A stretch of DNA of 45,068 nucleotides from Methylobacteriaceae bacterium. GTDB taxonomy: Bacteria; Pseudomonadota; Alphaproteobacteria; Rhizobiales; Beijerinckiaceae. The notes under the pieces were generated by a model that saw nothing but the letters and a program-made list of their open reading frames with translations, made no database searches and was not told where the DNA came from. This document shows, in pieces, positions 31,594 through 40,849 of the stretch. The stretch covers positions 1 through 45,068 of the forward strand of contig JAEULW010000212.1 in assembly GCA_016793505.1 (NCBI GenBank), written 5' to 3'. Positions within the stretch are counted from its first letter, which is position 1; each line of letters begins with the position of its first letter. A program made the position numbers and the translations under genes.

Positions 31594-32841
31594 TCAGGCC
31601 TTCTTGCGCGACAGGCGCGCCAGCAGCGGCTGCAGCAGCGTCTTCTTCGGCTTCTTGGCTTCCGAGCGGCCGAGCAGCTGGCGCGCCAGATCCGAGAAGC
31701 TTTCGGCGACCTTGCTGGCGGCGTCCACCTCGGCGATCATCTGACCGTTGTTGGCGGCGGTGCCGAACAGCTTGGCGTCGAACGGAATGATCGTCGAAGC
31801 CTCGGCCTCGACCGACTTGCCGAAATCGGCGGGCGCGATCTCCGGCCGCTTCAGCACGCCGACATTGTTCAGAACCAGCTTGGCCGGATGGTCGTTCGGC
31901 CGCGCCGCGCGCAGCTGATCGAAAACGTTCTTGGCGTTGCGCAGGCTCGCAAGCTCCGGCGAGGCGACGACAACCACCTCGTCGGCGCCGACCAGGATGC
32001 GCCGCGTCCAGGCGTTCCAGGCATGCGGCACGTCGAGCACCGCCACGGGCGTCGTGGCGCGCAGGATGTCGATCAGCGGGTCGAACGCCGTCTCGGCGAT
32101 GTCGTAACTGCGCTCCAGCGTCGCCGGCGCGGCCAGCATGCTCAGGTTGTCGCCGCACTTGGAGAGCAGGCGGTCGACGAAGTTCTGGTCGAGTCGCTCG
32201 GGCGCGAAGATCGCCTCGGCGACGCCCTGCGGCGGATCCTGGTTGAAGTCGAGCCCCGCCGTGCCGAAGCCGAGATCCATGTCGACGAGAATCGTCGACA
32301 GCTCATGATCGGTGGCGATCGACCAGGCCAGATTGTGCGCCACGGTCGACGCCCCGGCCCCGCCTTTGGCGGAGGTTACGGCGATCACCCGGCCGAGCGG
32401 CGCGCTCGTTCCGGAGGTGTAGAGCTCGGAGATCGAGCGGATCACCTCGACGACGCTGAACGGGGCGACGAGATAGTCGCTGACGCCGCGGCTGATCAGG
32501 TCGCGATAGAGCACGATGTCGTTGACGCGGCCGACCACCACGACCTTGGTGCCGGCGTCGCAGAACTCCGCCAGCTCCTCGAGCTGGCCGACGAGCGTCG
32601 CGCGATCGCCGGCCGATTCGATGATGATCAGATTCGGCGTCGGCGCGTTGCGGTAGGCTTCCACCGCCGCGGCCGCCCCGCCCATATGCACCTTCATATG
32701 GGCTTTGTTCATGCGCCTGTCGGCCATCGCGTCCTGCAGCACCGCGGCGATGTCGGCCCCTTCGCAGAAGGCCTGGATCGAGATGCGGGGAACCGGCGCG
32801 ATCTGTGCGGAAGGCTCGGATCGGAAGTCCTGGTCGCTCAT
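31594..32841 (-). CDS. cpaE: Pilus assembly ATPase CpaE/TadZ (ParA/MinD-like)
   Basis: 415 residues. The N-terminal half (about 20-145) is a receiver-like domain without the phospho-Asp signature (LIIIESAGDRATLVGQLEELAEF). The second half is a MinD/ParA-type ATPase with deviant Walker A SAKGGAGAST (157-166) and VDMDLGFGTAGLDFN. In Caulobacter CpaE marks the pole at which Tad pili are assembled; TadZ is the equivalent. The C-terminus is basic (EAKKPKKTLLQPLLARLSRKKA). It lies between cpaD (15 bases) and cpaF (63 bases). Confidence 0.93.
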   Translation of the reverse strand: MSDQDFRSEPSAQIAPVPRISIQAFCEGADIAAVLQDAMADRRMNKAHMKVHMGGAAAAVEAYRNAPTPNLIIIESAGDRATLVGQLEELAEFCDAGTKVVVVGRVNDIVLYRDLISRGVSDYLVAPFSVVEVIRSISELYTSGTSAPLGRVIAVTSAKGGAGASTVAHNLAWSIATDHELSTILVDMDLGFGTAGLDFNQDPPQGVAEAIFAPERLDQNFVDRLLSKCGDNLSMLAAPATLERSYDIAETAFDPLIDILRATTPVAVLDVPHAWNAWTRRILVGADEVVVVASPELASLRNAKNVFDQLRAARPNDHPAKLVLNNVGVLKRPEIAPADFGKSVEAEASTIIPFDAKLFGTAANNGQMIAEVDAASKVAESFSDLARQLLGRSEAKKPKKTLLQPLLARLSRKKA

Positions 32842-32856
32842 GCAGCGTCTGCCTTC

Positions 32857-33579
32857 TTACTGAAGCACGTTGCCGATCGGATTGGCCGAGCTCGGCCATT
32901 CTGTCGTGGGATTCTTGCCTGCGCGCACGGCGGTGATGGCGCGCACGCGCATCGAGCCGTCGGCCGGCTGCATGTGGCGCGGCCGGACGAGATCGCGCGG
33001 ATCGGCGATCTGCGCCGCGAGATTCTGCTGCGTGGCGCAGCCGAGATTGTAGTAGGGGCGGTTCTCCCAGCCCTTCAGGCTCGTGCCCGAGGCGAGATCC
33101 TCCGGCCATTCGCCGCAACGCGAGGCGACGCGCGCCTCGAGCCCGTGATAGCTCAGCCTGACCGGCGCGGCGAGACGCGCGTCGGCGACATGATAGACGC
33201 CGACATCGACATAGCCCTTGACGCCGGCGCCCGAGAGCTGCGAGCGGATCTCGCCGACGACGCGTTGCGCCGCCGCATCCTGCGCCGAACCGCGCGGCGC
33301 GAGGATCTGGATCACGCCGGTTCCGGCGTTGTTGTAGTTCTTGGCGAAATCGCGGATGTCGTCGATCTGCCGGTTGTCGAGTCGCCCTGCGGCGCCGGGC
33401 ACGAAGATGTCGAGCGTCTGCGGCGCATTGGTCAGCACGATCGGATGGCGCGCGCGGACGTCGGGCGAGACGGCCGTTCCGGTGACGACGCGATCGACGT
33501 TCGAGCAGGCCGCCAGGGGCGCCGCCATCAGAAGGGCGGCGGCGAGGCCTTTGCGCAGCGTTGCGTTGAAAGTGGTCAT
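32857..33579 (-). CDS. cpaD: Pilus assembly lipoprotein CpaD
   Basis: 240 residues. The signal has the lipobox LAAC with Cys25, giving an exported lipoprotein. The body includes RHPIVLTNAPQTLDIFV and GYVDVGVYHVADARL, and a late Cys pair in ASRCGEWPEDL and YYNLGCATQQNLAAQIADPRDLVRPR. The last of these is the clearest CpaD signature. It is thought to help outer-membrane secretin assembly. It lies 27 bases after cpaC and 15 before cpaE, on the minus strand. Confidence 0.92.
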   Translation of the reverse strand: MTTFNATLRKGLAAALLMAAPLAACSNVDRVVTGTAVSPDVRARHPIVLTNAPQTLDIFVPGAAGRLDNRQIDDIRDFAKNYNNAGTGVIQILAPRGSAQDAAAQRVVGEIRSQLSGAGVKGYVDVGVYHVADARLAAPVRLSYHGLEARVASRCGEWPEDLASGTSLKGWENRPYYNLGCATQQNLAAQIADPRDLVRPRHMQPADGSMRVRAITAVRAGKNPTTEWPSSANPIGNVLQ

Positions 33580-33606
33580 GGGTGCGATCCTGGCGATGTC
33601 TGGCGG

Positions 33607-35073
33607 TCAGTCGTTGATGAAACCGACGCGACCCTTGAGGTTCTGGATCAGCTGCGGATTGCTGCTGCTCGAATAGATGCGGTTGACGCGGCCGAGGAAG
33701 TTGGCCTGCGAGTCGGAAGCCTCGGTGAAGCCGTCGTCGGGCCGGGCGATCTGATCGGTGCGCGTCGGCTTCACGATGTAGGGCGTCATGACGATCATCA
33801 GCTCGGTCTCTTCCTTCTGGAAGTCGCGAGAGCGGAACAGCGCGCCGAGGATCGGCAGATTCATCACGCCCGGCTGGCCGGTGATGAAGCTGCGCGAACG
33901 CTGCTGGATGAGGCCGGCCGAGACGATCGAGCCGCCGGAGGGCAGCTCCAGCGTCGTCTCGTTGGCGCGTGTGCGGAAGCCGATGAGATTGGCGCAGGGA
34001 TGGTTGGTCGGGCCGCGCGATTCGTCGGGCTCGGTCACTTCGGTGCCGACCCGCAGCTGGATGCGCCCTTCGGAGAGGACGATCGGCGTCATGGTCAGCG
34101 AGATGCCGTATTTCTTGGCGGTATAGTTCACTTGGCAGCCGCCGCCGGTGTTGACCGACTGCTGCGCCGTCATCACCTCGCCGCCGGCCAGGAACTTGGC
34201 GGTCTCGCCGGAGATCGCCACGACCGTCGGCTCGGCCAGCACGCGCGCCACGCCGTTGCGCTCGAGCGCATTGATCGTCGCGCCGAAATTGGCGCCGAAG
34301 GAGTTCGGCCAGAACAGTTCAGCCGCCGCGCGGCGCCCCATCGACACCGTTTCCGTCAGGCTGTTGCGGCCGTCGAAGCGGCTTTCCTGGCCGCCCTTCG
34401 TCCAGGAGCCGTTGGCGTTGATGCCGAACTGCTTGATGATGTTGCGCTGCACCTCGGCGACGGTGACCTTCACCATCACCTGGTCGCGGCCGCGGATGAC
34501 GATCGAGTTGATCAGCTTGCCTTCGACGACCGTGGTCGAGCCGAAGCTGATCGAGTTGTTGCCGACCGAGCCGGTGTTGCCGGCCACCGAGAAGCCGACG
34601 AAGGCGCTGGCGATGTCGGCCGCCTTCTGCGCCTCGGCCGCCGAATCGACGGTGCCGGTCAGGATGATCGTGTCGTTGACCGTGCGCACCTCGATGTCCG
34701 CCTTCGGCATCGCGGTCTTGAGGATTTGGCGCAGTTCGCCCGTGTCGCGGCCGATTCGCAGATCGAGATCGAGGAACTTGTTGCCGTCCTTGTCGATCGC
34801 GTAGATCGAGGTCTGGCCGTTGCCGGTGCCGACGATGAACAGTTTGCGCGAGGTGCGCACGACGGCGTTGGCGACGCTCGGATTGCCGACGAACACTTCC
34901 GCCGCCTCGCGCGGCAGTTCGATGATGGCCGACTTTCCGACGGCGAGCGTCAGCTGCTGACCGCTGGCGCGGCTGACGGAGGCCGTCGTCTGCGCGCTCG
35001 CCGTCGTGACGACGGCGACGCTCGCCATCAGGCAGGCGAGGCTCGAGAACAGGGTGGTGCGGAGCGTTTTCAT
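33607..35073 (-). CDS. cpaC: Tad/T2SS-type outer-membrane secretin CpaC/RcpA
   Basis: 488 residues from the ATG at 35073; a longer open frame to 35877 is a shadow of cpaB. A Sec signal (MKTLRTTLFSSLACLMASVAVVTTASAQ) is followed by a pilus N-terminal domain (ASGQQLTLAVGKSAIIELPREAAEVFVGNPSVANAVV), a BON-like segment (AKADIEVRTVNDTIILTGTVDSAAEAQ region) and the secretin domain (IVLSEGRIQLRVGTEVTEPDES, ELPSGGSIVSAGLIQQ, GVMNLPILGALFRSRDFQKEETELMIVMTPYIV). Cysteines in GGGCQVNYTAKKYG and TNHPCANLIGF may form a disulfide. It makes the pore through which the Flp pilus leaves. Confidence 0.95.
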   Translation of the reverse strand: MKTLRTTLFSSLACLMASVAVVTTASAQTTASVSRASGQQLTLAVGKSAIIELPREAAEVFVGNPSVANAVVRTSRKLFIVGTGNGQTSIYAIDKDGNKFLDLDLRIGRDTGELRQILKTAMPKADIEVRTVNDTIILTGTVDSAAEAQKAADIASAFVGFSVAGNTGSVGNNSISFGSTTVVEGKLINSIVIRGRDQVMVKVTVAEVQRNIIKQFGINANGSWTKGGQESRFDGRNSLTETVSMGRRAAAELFWPNSFGANFGATINALERNGVARVLAEPTVVAISGETAKFLAGGEVMTAQQSVNTGGGCQVNYTAKKYGISLTMTPIVLSEGRIQLRVGTEVTEPDESRGPTNHPCANLIGFRTRANETTLELPSGGSIVSAGLIQQRSRSFITGQPGVMNLPILGALFRSRDFQKEETELMIVMTPYIVKPTRTDQIARPDDGFTEASDSQANFLGRVNRIYSSSSNPQLIQNLKGRVGFIND

Positions 35074-35129
35074 CGGGAACGTCTCACGTGCGGCGCGCGC
35101 GGGATGGATCGGGGGCGGCGGGGCGAGGC

Positions 35130-35933
35130 TCATCGCGACTGGCTCTGCTGGCCGAAACGGACGATGGTGAGGCCGCGGCCGACATCTTCCGGCGGTCCGC
35201 CTTCGCGCTTGGCGGCGTCGAGCATCGAGCGCAGCGCCAGGGTCAGATTGCCGCCGCCGACGCGCTGGGCCATGACGATCTGCTCGACCTGACGGGGGTC
35301 GAGCTCGAGCGTCGCGTTGGTGCTGCCGGTCGTCGCGCCGTTCTTCTCCTGCACGTTCTGGCCGATCGCCAGCACGCGCACGTTGGAGAGGATGGTTTCG
35401 CTGGCGTAGACGTCGGCGCCGCGCGCCTTCGATTCGACGTCGTCGCGGAAAACGCGCACCACGTCGACGCGGTCGTTCGGCAGGATGAAGCCGCCGGCTG
35501 TGGTCGAGCCCGTGCTGTCGATGTTGATCGCCACGGCGCGGTAGCCCTGCGGCAGGATCGCCGACAGGTAGCCGGCGCCCATGCCCTTGATCAGCTTGTC
35601 GCGGCGCATCGGCTCGCCGACCGCGAAGGCGACCCGGGCGATCGAGCCCTTGAGCTCCTCGATCACCTTCGCCGAATCGCCTTCCTGGCGGATGATGTAG
35701 TCGGGCAGGTCGCCGCGCGGCCATTGCTGCCAGCGCATGTCGCCCTCGCCGATCTGCGTTCCCATGGGAATTTCGCGCGAGGCGATGAGCACGCCGGTCG
35801 TCTCGACCGCCGGCGCGGCGGCCACGATCTGCGGCGAGGACGGTGGCGGCGGCGCCGCTCCCGACATCAGCCACCATGCTGCCGCGCCTGCCGTGAGGGC
35901 GACGCCGAGAACCGCGATACGAGCTTTATTCAT
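35130..35933 (-). CDS. cpaB: Pilus assembly protein CpaB (SAF domain)
   Basis: 267 residues. The N-terminal hydrophobic segment (about 5-25) is an uncleaved anchor or signal. The SAF domain follows: VLIASREIPMGTQIGEGDMRWQQWP, then GSIARVAFAVGEPMRRDKLIK. The RcpC-like core is LPQGYRAVAINIDSTGSTTAGGFILPNDRVDVV, and near the end TNATLELDPRQVEQIVMAQRVGGGNLTLALRS. CpaB is a periplasmic factor needed for the secretin. It lies 121 bases after cpaA, a gap with CtrA-like elements, so it may begin a second transcript of the cluster. Confidence 0.93.
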   Translation of the reverse strand: MNKARIAVLGVALTAGAAAWWLMSGAAPPPPSSPQIVAAAPAVETTGVLIASREIPMGTQIGEGDMRWQQWPRGDLPDYIIRQEGDSAKVIEELKGSIARVAFAVGEPMRRDKLIKGMGAGYLSAILPQGYRAVAINIDSTGSTTAGGFILPNDRVDVVRVFRDDVESKARGADVYASETILSNVRVLAIGQNVQEKNGATTGSTNATLELDPRQVEQIVMAQRVGGGNLTLALRSMLDAAKREGGPPEDVGRGLTIVRFGQQSQSR

Positions 35934-36006
35934 GGCGACCAGTTCCGAAACGCTGCGCCCGACAGGAGCGCCCGAAGCGGATTCAATCAGCCAAAGGTCA
36001 AGGTAT

Positions 36007-36047
36007 GGTTAACCGCGCCTTGCGGAATGCGGCTAACAACCCGTTAA
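36007..36047. promoter_or_regulatory. CtrA-like elements upstream of cpaB
   Basis: Read on the minus strand, TTAA-N7-TTAG (36047-36033) and 18 bases on GGTTAACC (36014-36007). They are 74-114 bases before the cpaB start. TTGACC at 36001-35996 could be a -35 box, but no convincing -10 follows. The same two elements occur before tadD. Confidence 0.45.
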
Positions 36048-36054
36048 CCGCCGT

Positions 36055-36564
36055 TCAGGAGGCGGCGACAGCCGCCGTCCACACCGCGGTCTGCGGGTAG
36101 AGCATCAGTCCGGCCGCGGCCAGCGCGATGCCGTAGGGCACGCCGTTGCGATTGTCGTGCAGGCGCGACATCCAGTCGCTCTCGATCGCCCAGCGCGGCG
36201 CGGGATGCTTGCGCAGGAAGACGATGAGCAGCGTCAGGCCGCCGCCCAGCACCGCCGAGATCGCCCCGTAGTCGAGCACCAGCGCCCATCCCAGCCAGAC
36301 CGCGGTCGCCGCCGCCAGCTTGGCGTCGCCGCCGCCGATCCAGCCGAAGGCGAACAGCGTGAAGGTGATGACGAGGATGGCGAGGCCGCACAGAAGGTGC
36401 ATGCCGACGGTCTGCAGCGGCATGCCGGTGGCGGCCGCAAAGCCGAGGAAGCCGATCACCAGCGCGATCGAGATGCGGTTGGAGATCGTCATCGTGAACA
36501 GGTCCGACGAGGCCGCATAGGCCATCAGCGCGGGAAAGAAGATCAGGATCGCCGCATCGAACAT
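36055..36564 (-). CDS. cpaA: Prepilin peptidase CpaA/TadV (A24 family)
   Basis: 169 residues, about five transmembrane helices. The two A24 aspartates are Asp21 in AASSDLFTMTISN and Asp80 in the GxGD-type motif GWIGGGDAKLAAA. It lacks the N-methylation domain of larger type IV prepilin peptidases, as normal for TadV. It removes the Flp pilin leader at the inner membrane. It lies 166 bases after flp, across the flp terminator hairpin, and 121 bases before cpaB. No strong ribosome site is seen before the ATG at 36564. Confidence 0.94.
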   Translation of the reverse strand: MFDAAILIFFPALMAYAASSDLFTMTISNRISIALVIGFLGFAAATGMPLQTVGMHLLCGLAILVITFTLFAFGWIGGGDAKLAAATAVWLGWALVLDYGAISAVLGGGLTLLIVFLRKHPAPRWAIESDWMSRLHDNRNGVPYGIALAAAGLMLYPQTAVWTAAVAAS

Positions 36565-36666
36565 GGGGGGCCCGGTGGTTTGCGCCTCTCGCCGTCATCT
36601 GCGGCGTTGACCACACGATAGCCGGCGGTCGTTGAGCCTTGGTTACGAACCCGGCCCGAAAAGCAA

Positions 36667-36691
36667 ACGGCCCCGGACTTGCCGGGGCCGT
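36667..36691 (-). terminator. Terminator hairpin after the Flp pilin gene
   Basis: Perfect 10-bp stem ACGGCCCCGG/CCGGGGCCGT with loop of five. On the minus strand it is followed by TTGCTTTTCG, a broken T-rich tract. It starts 39 bases after the flp stop. Partial read-through here would give much more pilin than assembly protein. Confidence 0.72.
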
Positions 36692-36730
36692 CGCATCCAG
36701 TCTGGCGCGCCAGCAGGCGCGCCGGCGATC

Positions 36731-36892
36731 TCAGAGCTTGCCCGAGACGTTGCCGAAGGTGCTCGACAGCTTCGTGCCCAGCGTGGTCACCGCCGTGATG
36801 ATGGCGACGCCGACCAGAGCGGCGATCAGGCCGTACTCGATCGCGGTCGCGCCGGACTCGTCCTTCGCAAAGCGGGCGAAAATCTTGTTCAT
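36731..36892 (-). CDS. flp: Flp/Fap-family major pilin subunit
   Basis: A 53-residue gene. The translation begins MNKIFARFAKDESG, the leader, followed by ATAIEYGLIAALVGVAII, the conserved Flp helix with Glu+5 and Tyr+6 after the glycine cleavage site (Gly14). The end is a short Thr/Ser/Gly tail (STFGNVSGKL). CpaA cuts after Gly14, and the mature pilin of about 39 residues is assembled into adhesive pili. AGGAG lies seven bases upstream of the ATG at 36892. It is the first gene of the tad cluster, separated from cpaA by a terminator hairpin, the usual arrangement for high pilin expression. The 184 bases upstream hold the promoter; only degenerate CtrA-type half sites are seen there (TTAG on the minus strand at 36991-36988). 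Confidence 0.96.
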   Translation of the reverse strand: MNKIFARFAKDESGATAIEYGLIAALVGVAIITAVTTLGTKLSSTFGNVSGKL

Positions 36893-37076
36893 AATCAGGC
36901 TCCTGTTTGTCTGCGCCCGGCTTGTGAGGGGGGTGGGCGCTGCTCCGTTGACGCACCGACCCTAGCCCGCGCCCCATGAAAAAGAGGCTAACGGGATCGC
37001 CAAAACCGGCGCGCCGCGGCGCTCGTCGCCGACAGGCTTAAGCGTCGGTTGCCGCATTCCCTGACGTGAGCATCGT

Positions 37077-37850
37077 TCAGGGCGCGTTCTCGAACAGATG
37101 CGCCTCGCCCGCTGCGATCGCCCGGGCGCAAGCGGTGAAGCCGCCCCCGGCCTCGTGCAGGACGAGCCCGGGCAGGATCGCCAGCGGCGCCCGGGCCCCC
37201 TTCACCCCGGCCAGCAGCAGCCGCGTCGCCGGCGCGTCGGCGCGGGGATGCACCGGCAGGATGCGCAGCGCCCCGATTCGCCCGCCGATCGCCTCCAGCG
37301 TCGGCCCCAGCGCGTCGGCGCGATGGATCATGCGGAAGGCCCCGCCCGGCGCCAGCAGCGCCAGGCAGGCGCGGATCCACAGCGCCAGCGGCGCCCCGCG
37401 CCGGGCTTCCGCCGGCAGCACATGCGCGAGGGCGCGCCCGGCGTCGGCCGGAGCGCGCACCCGCCCGGCGGCGTGGAAGGGCGGATTGGTCAGCGCCAGC
37501 GCCGCCTGTCCGTCCGCCAGGCCGGCCGCCCGGCGCGCCCGCGCATTCAGAATGTCGGCGACGATCACCCGTCCGGCCCGGCCCGCCCGCGCCCGATTGG
37601 CCTCGGCCAGCGCCGCGAGGTCGGGCGCCGTCTCGACCAGCGTCACGCTCGCCCCGGGCGAGCGCAGCGCCGCCCCGAGGCCGACCACGCCGACCCCGGC
37701 GCCGATGTCGACGATCTCGCCGGCGGTCGCCGGCGCCGACATGGCGAGCAGCACGGCGTCGGTGCCCGAGCGGTGGCCGCGCCGGGGCTGCGACACGACG
37801 AGCCGGCCGCCGAAAAAGGCGTCCTCGCTCGGCCCGTCCGCCTCAGCCAT
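37077..37850 (-). CDS. trmN6: tRNA1(Val) (adenine-37-N6)-methyltransferase-like protein
   Basis: 257 residues. A class I SAM-dependent methyltransferase: EIVDIGAGVGVVGLG binds SAM (about 45-59), VETAPDLAALAEANRARAG follows, and NPPF at 122-125 is the N6-adenine active site. The N-terminal FFGGRLVVSQPRRGHRSGTDAVLLA is typical of TrmN6/YfiC proteins. It probably modifies A37 of tRNA-Val in the cytoplasm. It overlaps the DUF2007 gene by eight bases. The pair divergent from a polyprenyl synthase is a conserved arrangement in Hyphomicrobiales. N6 specificity is likely but the tRNA target is by homology only. Confidence 0.87.
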   Translation of the reverse strand: MAEADGPSEDAFFGGRLVVSQPRRGHRSGTDAVLLAMSAPATAGEIVDIGAGVGVVGLGAALRSPGASVTLVETAPDLAALAEANRARAGRAGRVIVADILNARARRAAGLADGQAALALTNPPFHAAGRVRAPADAGRALAHVLPAEARRGAPLALWIRACLALLAPGGAFRMIHRADALGPTLEAIGGRIGALRILPVHPRADAPATRLLLAGVKGARAPLAILPGLVLHEAGGGFTACARAIAAGEAHLFENAP

Positions 37851-38082
37851 GCGCGTCCCGGGCCGGACGAAGCTCGTCGCCGAATCCCGCCTCGATCAGC
37901 AGCGTCCGGGCGCGATTTGCGTCGTCGGACGGGATCATCAGCCGGCGCGGCAGGAAGCCGAGCGAGCCGTCCACCGCCGCCGCGTAGGAATCGGCCACCA
38001 GGACGGGAATCTCCGCCGCCTCCAGCAGCGCCTGCACCGCCGAGATCAGCACGAGGTCGTTGGTGCGCAGCAATTCCTCCAC
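37843..38082 (-). CDS. DUF2007 domain small protein
   Basis: 79 residues with GTG start at 38082. It begins MEELLRTNDLVLISAVQALLEAAEIPVLVADSYAA and has FLPRRLMIPSDDANRARTLLIEAG, the DUF2007 pattern, with ferredoxin-like fold. Function is not known; it has been called a putative signal-transducing protein. It overlaps trmN6 by eight bases, so they are translated together. It is divergent from the polyprenyl diphosphate synthase gene with 75 bases between. Confidence 0.85.
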   Translation of the reverse strand: MEELLRTNDLVLISAVQALLEAAEIPVLVADSYAAAVDGSLGFLPRRLMIPSDDANRARTLLIEAGFGDELRPARDAHG

Positions 38083-38157
38083 GCGCGCCCTCCTGCGCCG
38101 GCGATTCGACGCTGCTCCGGCGCGCAGCGGGACTTCCCGCGACGCGCCTGCGCCTTT

Positions 38158-39207
38158 ATGGTCGGCCCGACCGCATCAGACAAGGACAGGGCGTTGGGCG
38201 TCGTCGTCGCTTTGGAAGACAAGCAGCCGTCTCCGCAGATCGAAGGGTTGGTCAGCCTCGTCGCGCCCGATATGGAGCGCGTCAACGCCGTGATCCTGGC
38301 GCGCACCGGCTCCGACGTGACGATGATCCCGGAGGTCGCCAATCATCTGATTTCGTCCGGCGGCAAGCGCCTGCGGCCGATGCTGACGCTCGCCACCGCG
38401 GGCCTGTGCGCCTATCCGGGCGAGGGCCATGTCAAGCTCGCCGCCGCGGTCGAGTTCATGCACACCGCGACGTTGCTGCACGACGACGTCGTCGACGAGA
38501 GCGACATGCGCCGCGGCAAGCTCGCCGCGCGGATGCTGTGGGGCAACGAGGCCTCGGTTCTGGTCGGCGACTTTCTGCTCGGCCAGGCTTTCAAGATGAT
38601 GGTCGAGGTCGGCTCGCTGCCCTGTCTCGACGTGCTCTCCTCCGCCGCCGCGGTGATCGCCGAGGGCGAAGTGATGCAGCTCTCGGCGGCCAAGGACACG
38701 CAGACCACCGAGGACGATTATCTCGCCGTGATCCGCGCCAAGACCGCGGCGCTGTTCGCCGCCGCCTGCGAGGTCGGGCCGATTCTCGCCCTGCGCGGCA
38801 AGGGCGAGATCGCCGCCTGCCGCAGCTACGGCCTCAATCTCGGCATCGCCTTCCAGCTGATCGACGACGCGCTCGACTACGGCGGCTCCTCCGCCAAGCT
38901 CGGCAAGAATGTCGGCGACGATTTCCGCGAGGGCAAGATCACGCTCCCCGTCGTCCTCGCCTTCCGGCGCGGGGCCGAAAGCGAGCGCGACTTCTGGCGC
39001 CGCACGCTGGAGAAGGGCGAGATCGCCGACGGCGATCTCGAGAACGCCCTCGCCCTGATGCGCAAGCATCGCGCGCTGGACGATTGCGTCGAGCGCGCCC
39101 GTCACTACGGCGCCATGGCGCGCGACGCGCTCGGCATCTTTGCCCCGAGCGCCTGGAAACAGGCGATGCTCGACGCGGTGGAGTTCGCCGTCGCCCGCGC
39201 TCATTGA
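38158..39207 (+). CDS. ispB: Polyprenyl (octa-/decaprenyl) diphosphate synthase
   Basis: 349 residues from the ATG at 38158. It is a trans-isoprenyl diphosphate synthase: SSGGKRLRPML near residue 70, first Asp-rich motif LLHDDVVDESDMRRG (Asp109, Asp110, Asp113) and second LIDDALDYGG (Asp236, Asp237, Asp240). It makes the ubiquinone side chain; in alphaproteobacteria this is usually decaprenyl (Q10). The TTG at 38194 has AAGGA seven bases upstream and could be the true start, giving 337 residues; the ATG has no clear ribosome site. It is divergent from DUF2007/trmN6. About 150 bases without visible signals separate it from the next operon. Confidence 0.93.
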   Translation: MVGPTASDKDRALGVVVALEDKQPSPQIEGLVSLVAPDMERVNAVILARTGSDVTMIPEVANHLISSGGKRLRPMLTLATAGLCAYPGEGHVKLAAAVEFMHTATLLHDDVVDESDMRRGKLAARMLWGNEASVLVGDFLLGQAFKMMVEVGSLPCLDVLSSAAAVIAEGEVMQLSAAKDTQTTEDDYLAVIRAKTAALFAAACEVGPILALRGKGEIAACRSYGLNLGIAFQLIDDALDYGGSSAKLGKNVGDDFREGKITLPVVLAFRRGAESERDFWRRTLEKGEIADGDLENALALMRKHRALDDCVERARHYGAMARDALGIFAPSAWKQAMLDAVEFAVARAH

Positions 39208-39358
39208 GGCGACGGCGCGGCGCCGAAATTCGGGACACAGCAAACATGGTTGCCGGCGTCGCGGAGCCTGATAGCGTTCGTGCGCAGGGGAAACGCATGA
39301 CGGTGGGACGGCGCGGGCATCGATGGCGGAGCTGCGCCCCGGTCGGGCGAGCGCGGCG

Positions 39359-40119
39359 ATGACCGAGTTGCTGGAAGTTTCCGCCGCCACGCGCGCCTTT
39401 TATGGCGTCGAGGTGCTGCGCGGCGTCGATCTGGCGGTGCGCAAGGGCTCGCTCACCGGTCTCATCGGCCCGAACGGCGCCGGCAAGTCGACCCTGTTCA
39501 ATGTCGTCTCGGGCCTCTATCCCGCCGATGGCGGCGCCATCCGCTTCAAGGGCGCCGACGTGACCCGCGCCGCGCCCGACGAACTCGTCCGCGCCGGCCT
39601 CGTGCGCAGTTTCCAGCTCGCCCGCGGCTTCCCGAAACTGTCGGTGTTCCAGCATCTCGTGCTGCATGGCCGCGATCAGCCGGGCGAGGGCCTCGCCGCC
39701 GCGCTGTTCGGCTCGGCCGCCGCCCGCCGGCGCGAGCAGGCGCTGGGCGAAAAGGCGCTCGCCGTGGCGCGACGCCTGAAGCTCGAGTCCGTCCTCGACA
39801 ATCTCGCCGCCGCCCTCTCCGGCGGGCAGAAGAAGCTGCTCGAGATCGGCCGCGCGCTGATGGCCGAGCCCGAGATGATCCTGCTCGACGAGCCGATGGC
39901 CGGCGTCAATCCGGCGCTGGCGCGGGAGATCGCCGCGCATCTGCGCGCCCTCAACGCCGAGGGCGTCACCATCCTGCTCATCGAGCACGACATGGGCGTG
40001 ATCCGCGAGCTCTGCGATCCGGTGATCGTCATGGCGGAGGGCCGGGTTCTGACCGAAGGCGGTTTCGCCGCCGTCGCCGCCGATCCGCGCGTGCAGGAAG
40101 CCTATCTCGGGAGGCGGCG

Positions 40120-40123
<4 letters not shown>
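39359..40123 (+). CDS. HAAT-type ABC transporter ATP-binding protein (LivG-like)
   Basis: 254 residues. Walker A is GPNGAGKST, then LFNVVSGLYPADGG; the signature is LSGGQKKLLEIGRAL, Walker B MILLDEPMAGVNPAL and the H-loop IEHDMGVIRELCDPV. ALAREIAAHLRALNAEG is typical of LivG. The ATG at 39359 gives the family length; an ATG 36 bases upstream is possible, and neither has a strong ribosome site. It is the first gene of the second HAAT operon, and its stop overlaps the next start. Confidence 0.92.
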
Positions 40124-40827
<704 letters not shown>

Positions 40828-40849
40828 GGTTCAAGAAGGGAGAGAGAGC

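Noticed and set aside
30214..35292. A 1,692-codon open frame on the plus strand
   Set aside because: It is exactly antisense to cpaF, cpaE, cpaD and cpaC, with Arg/Asp/Ala-rich, domain-free translation. Such frames arise in GC-rich genes because third-position G or C avoids stop codons.
36893..37076. A full CtrA site upstream of flp
   Set aside because: Only half sites fit (TTAG at 36991-36988 and TTAA at 37038-37041 with poor partners), so I do not call a site there.
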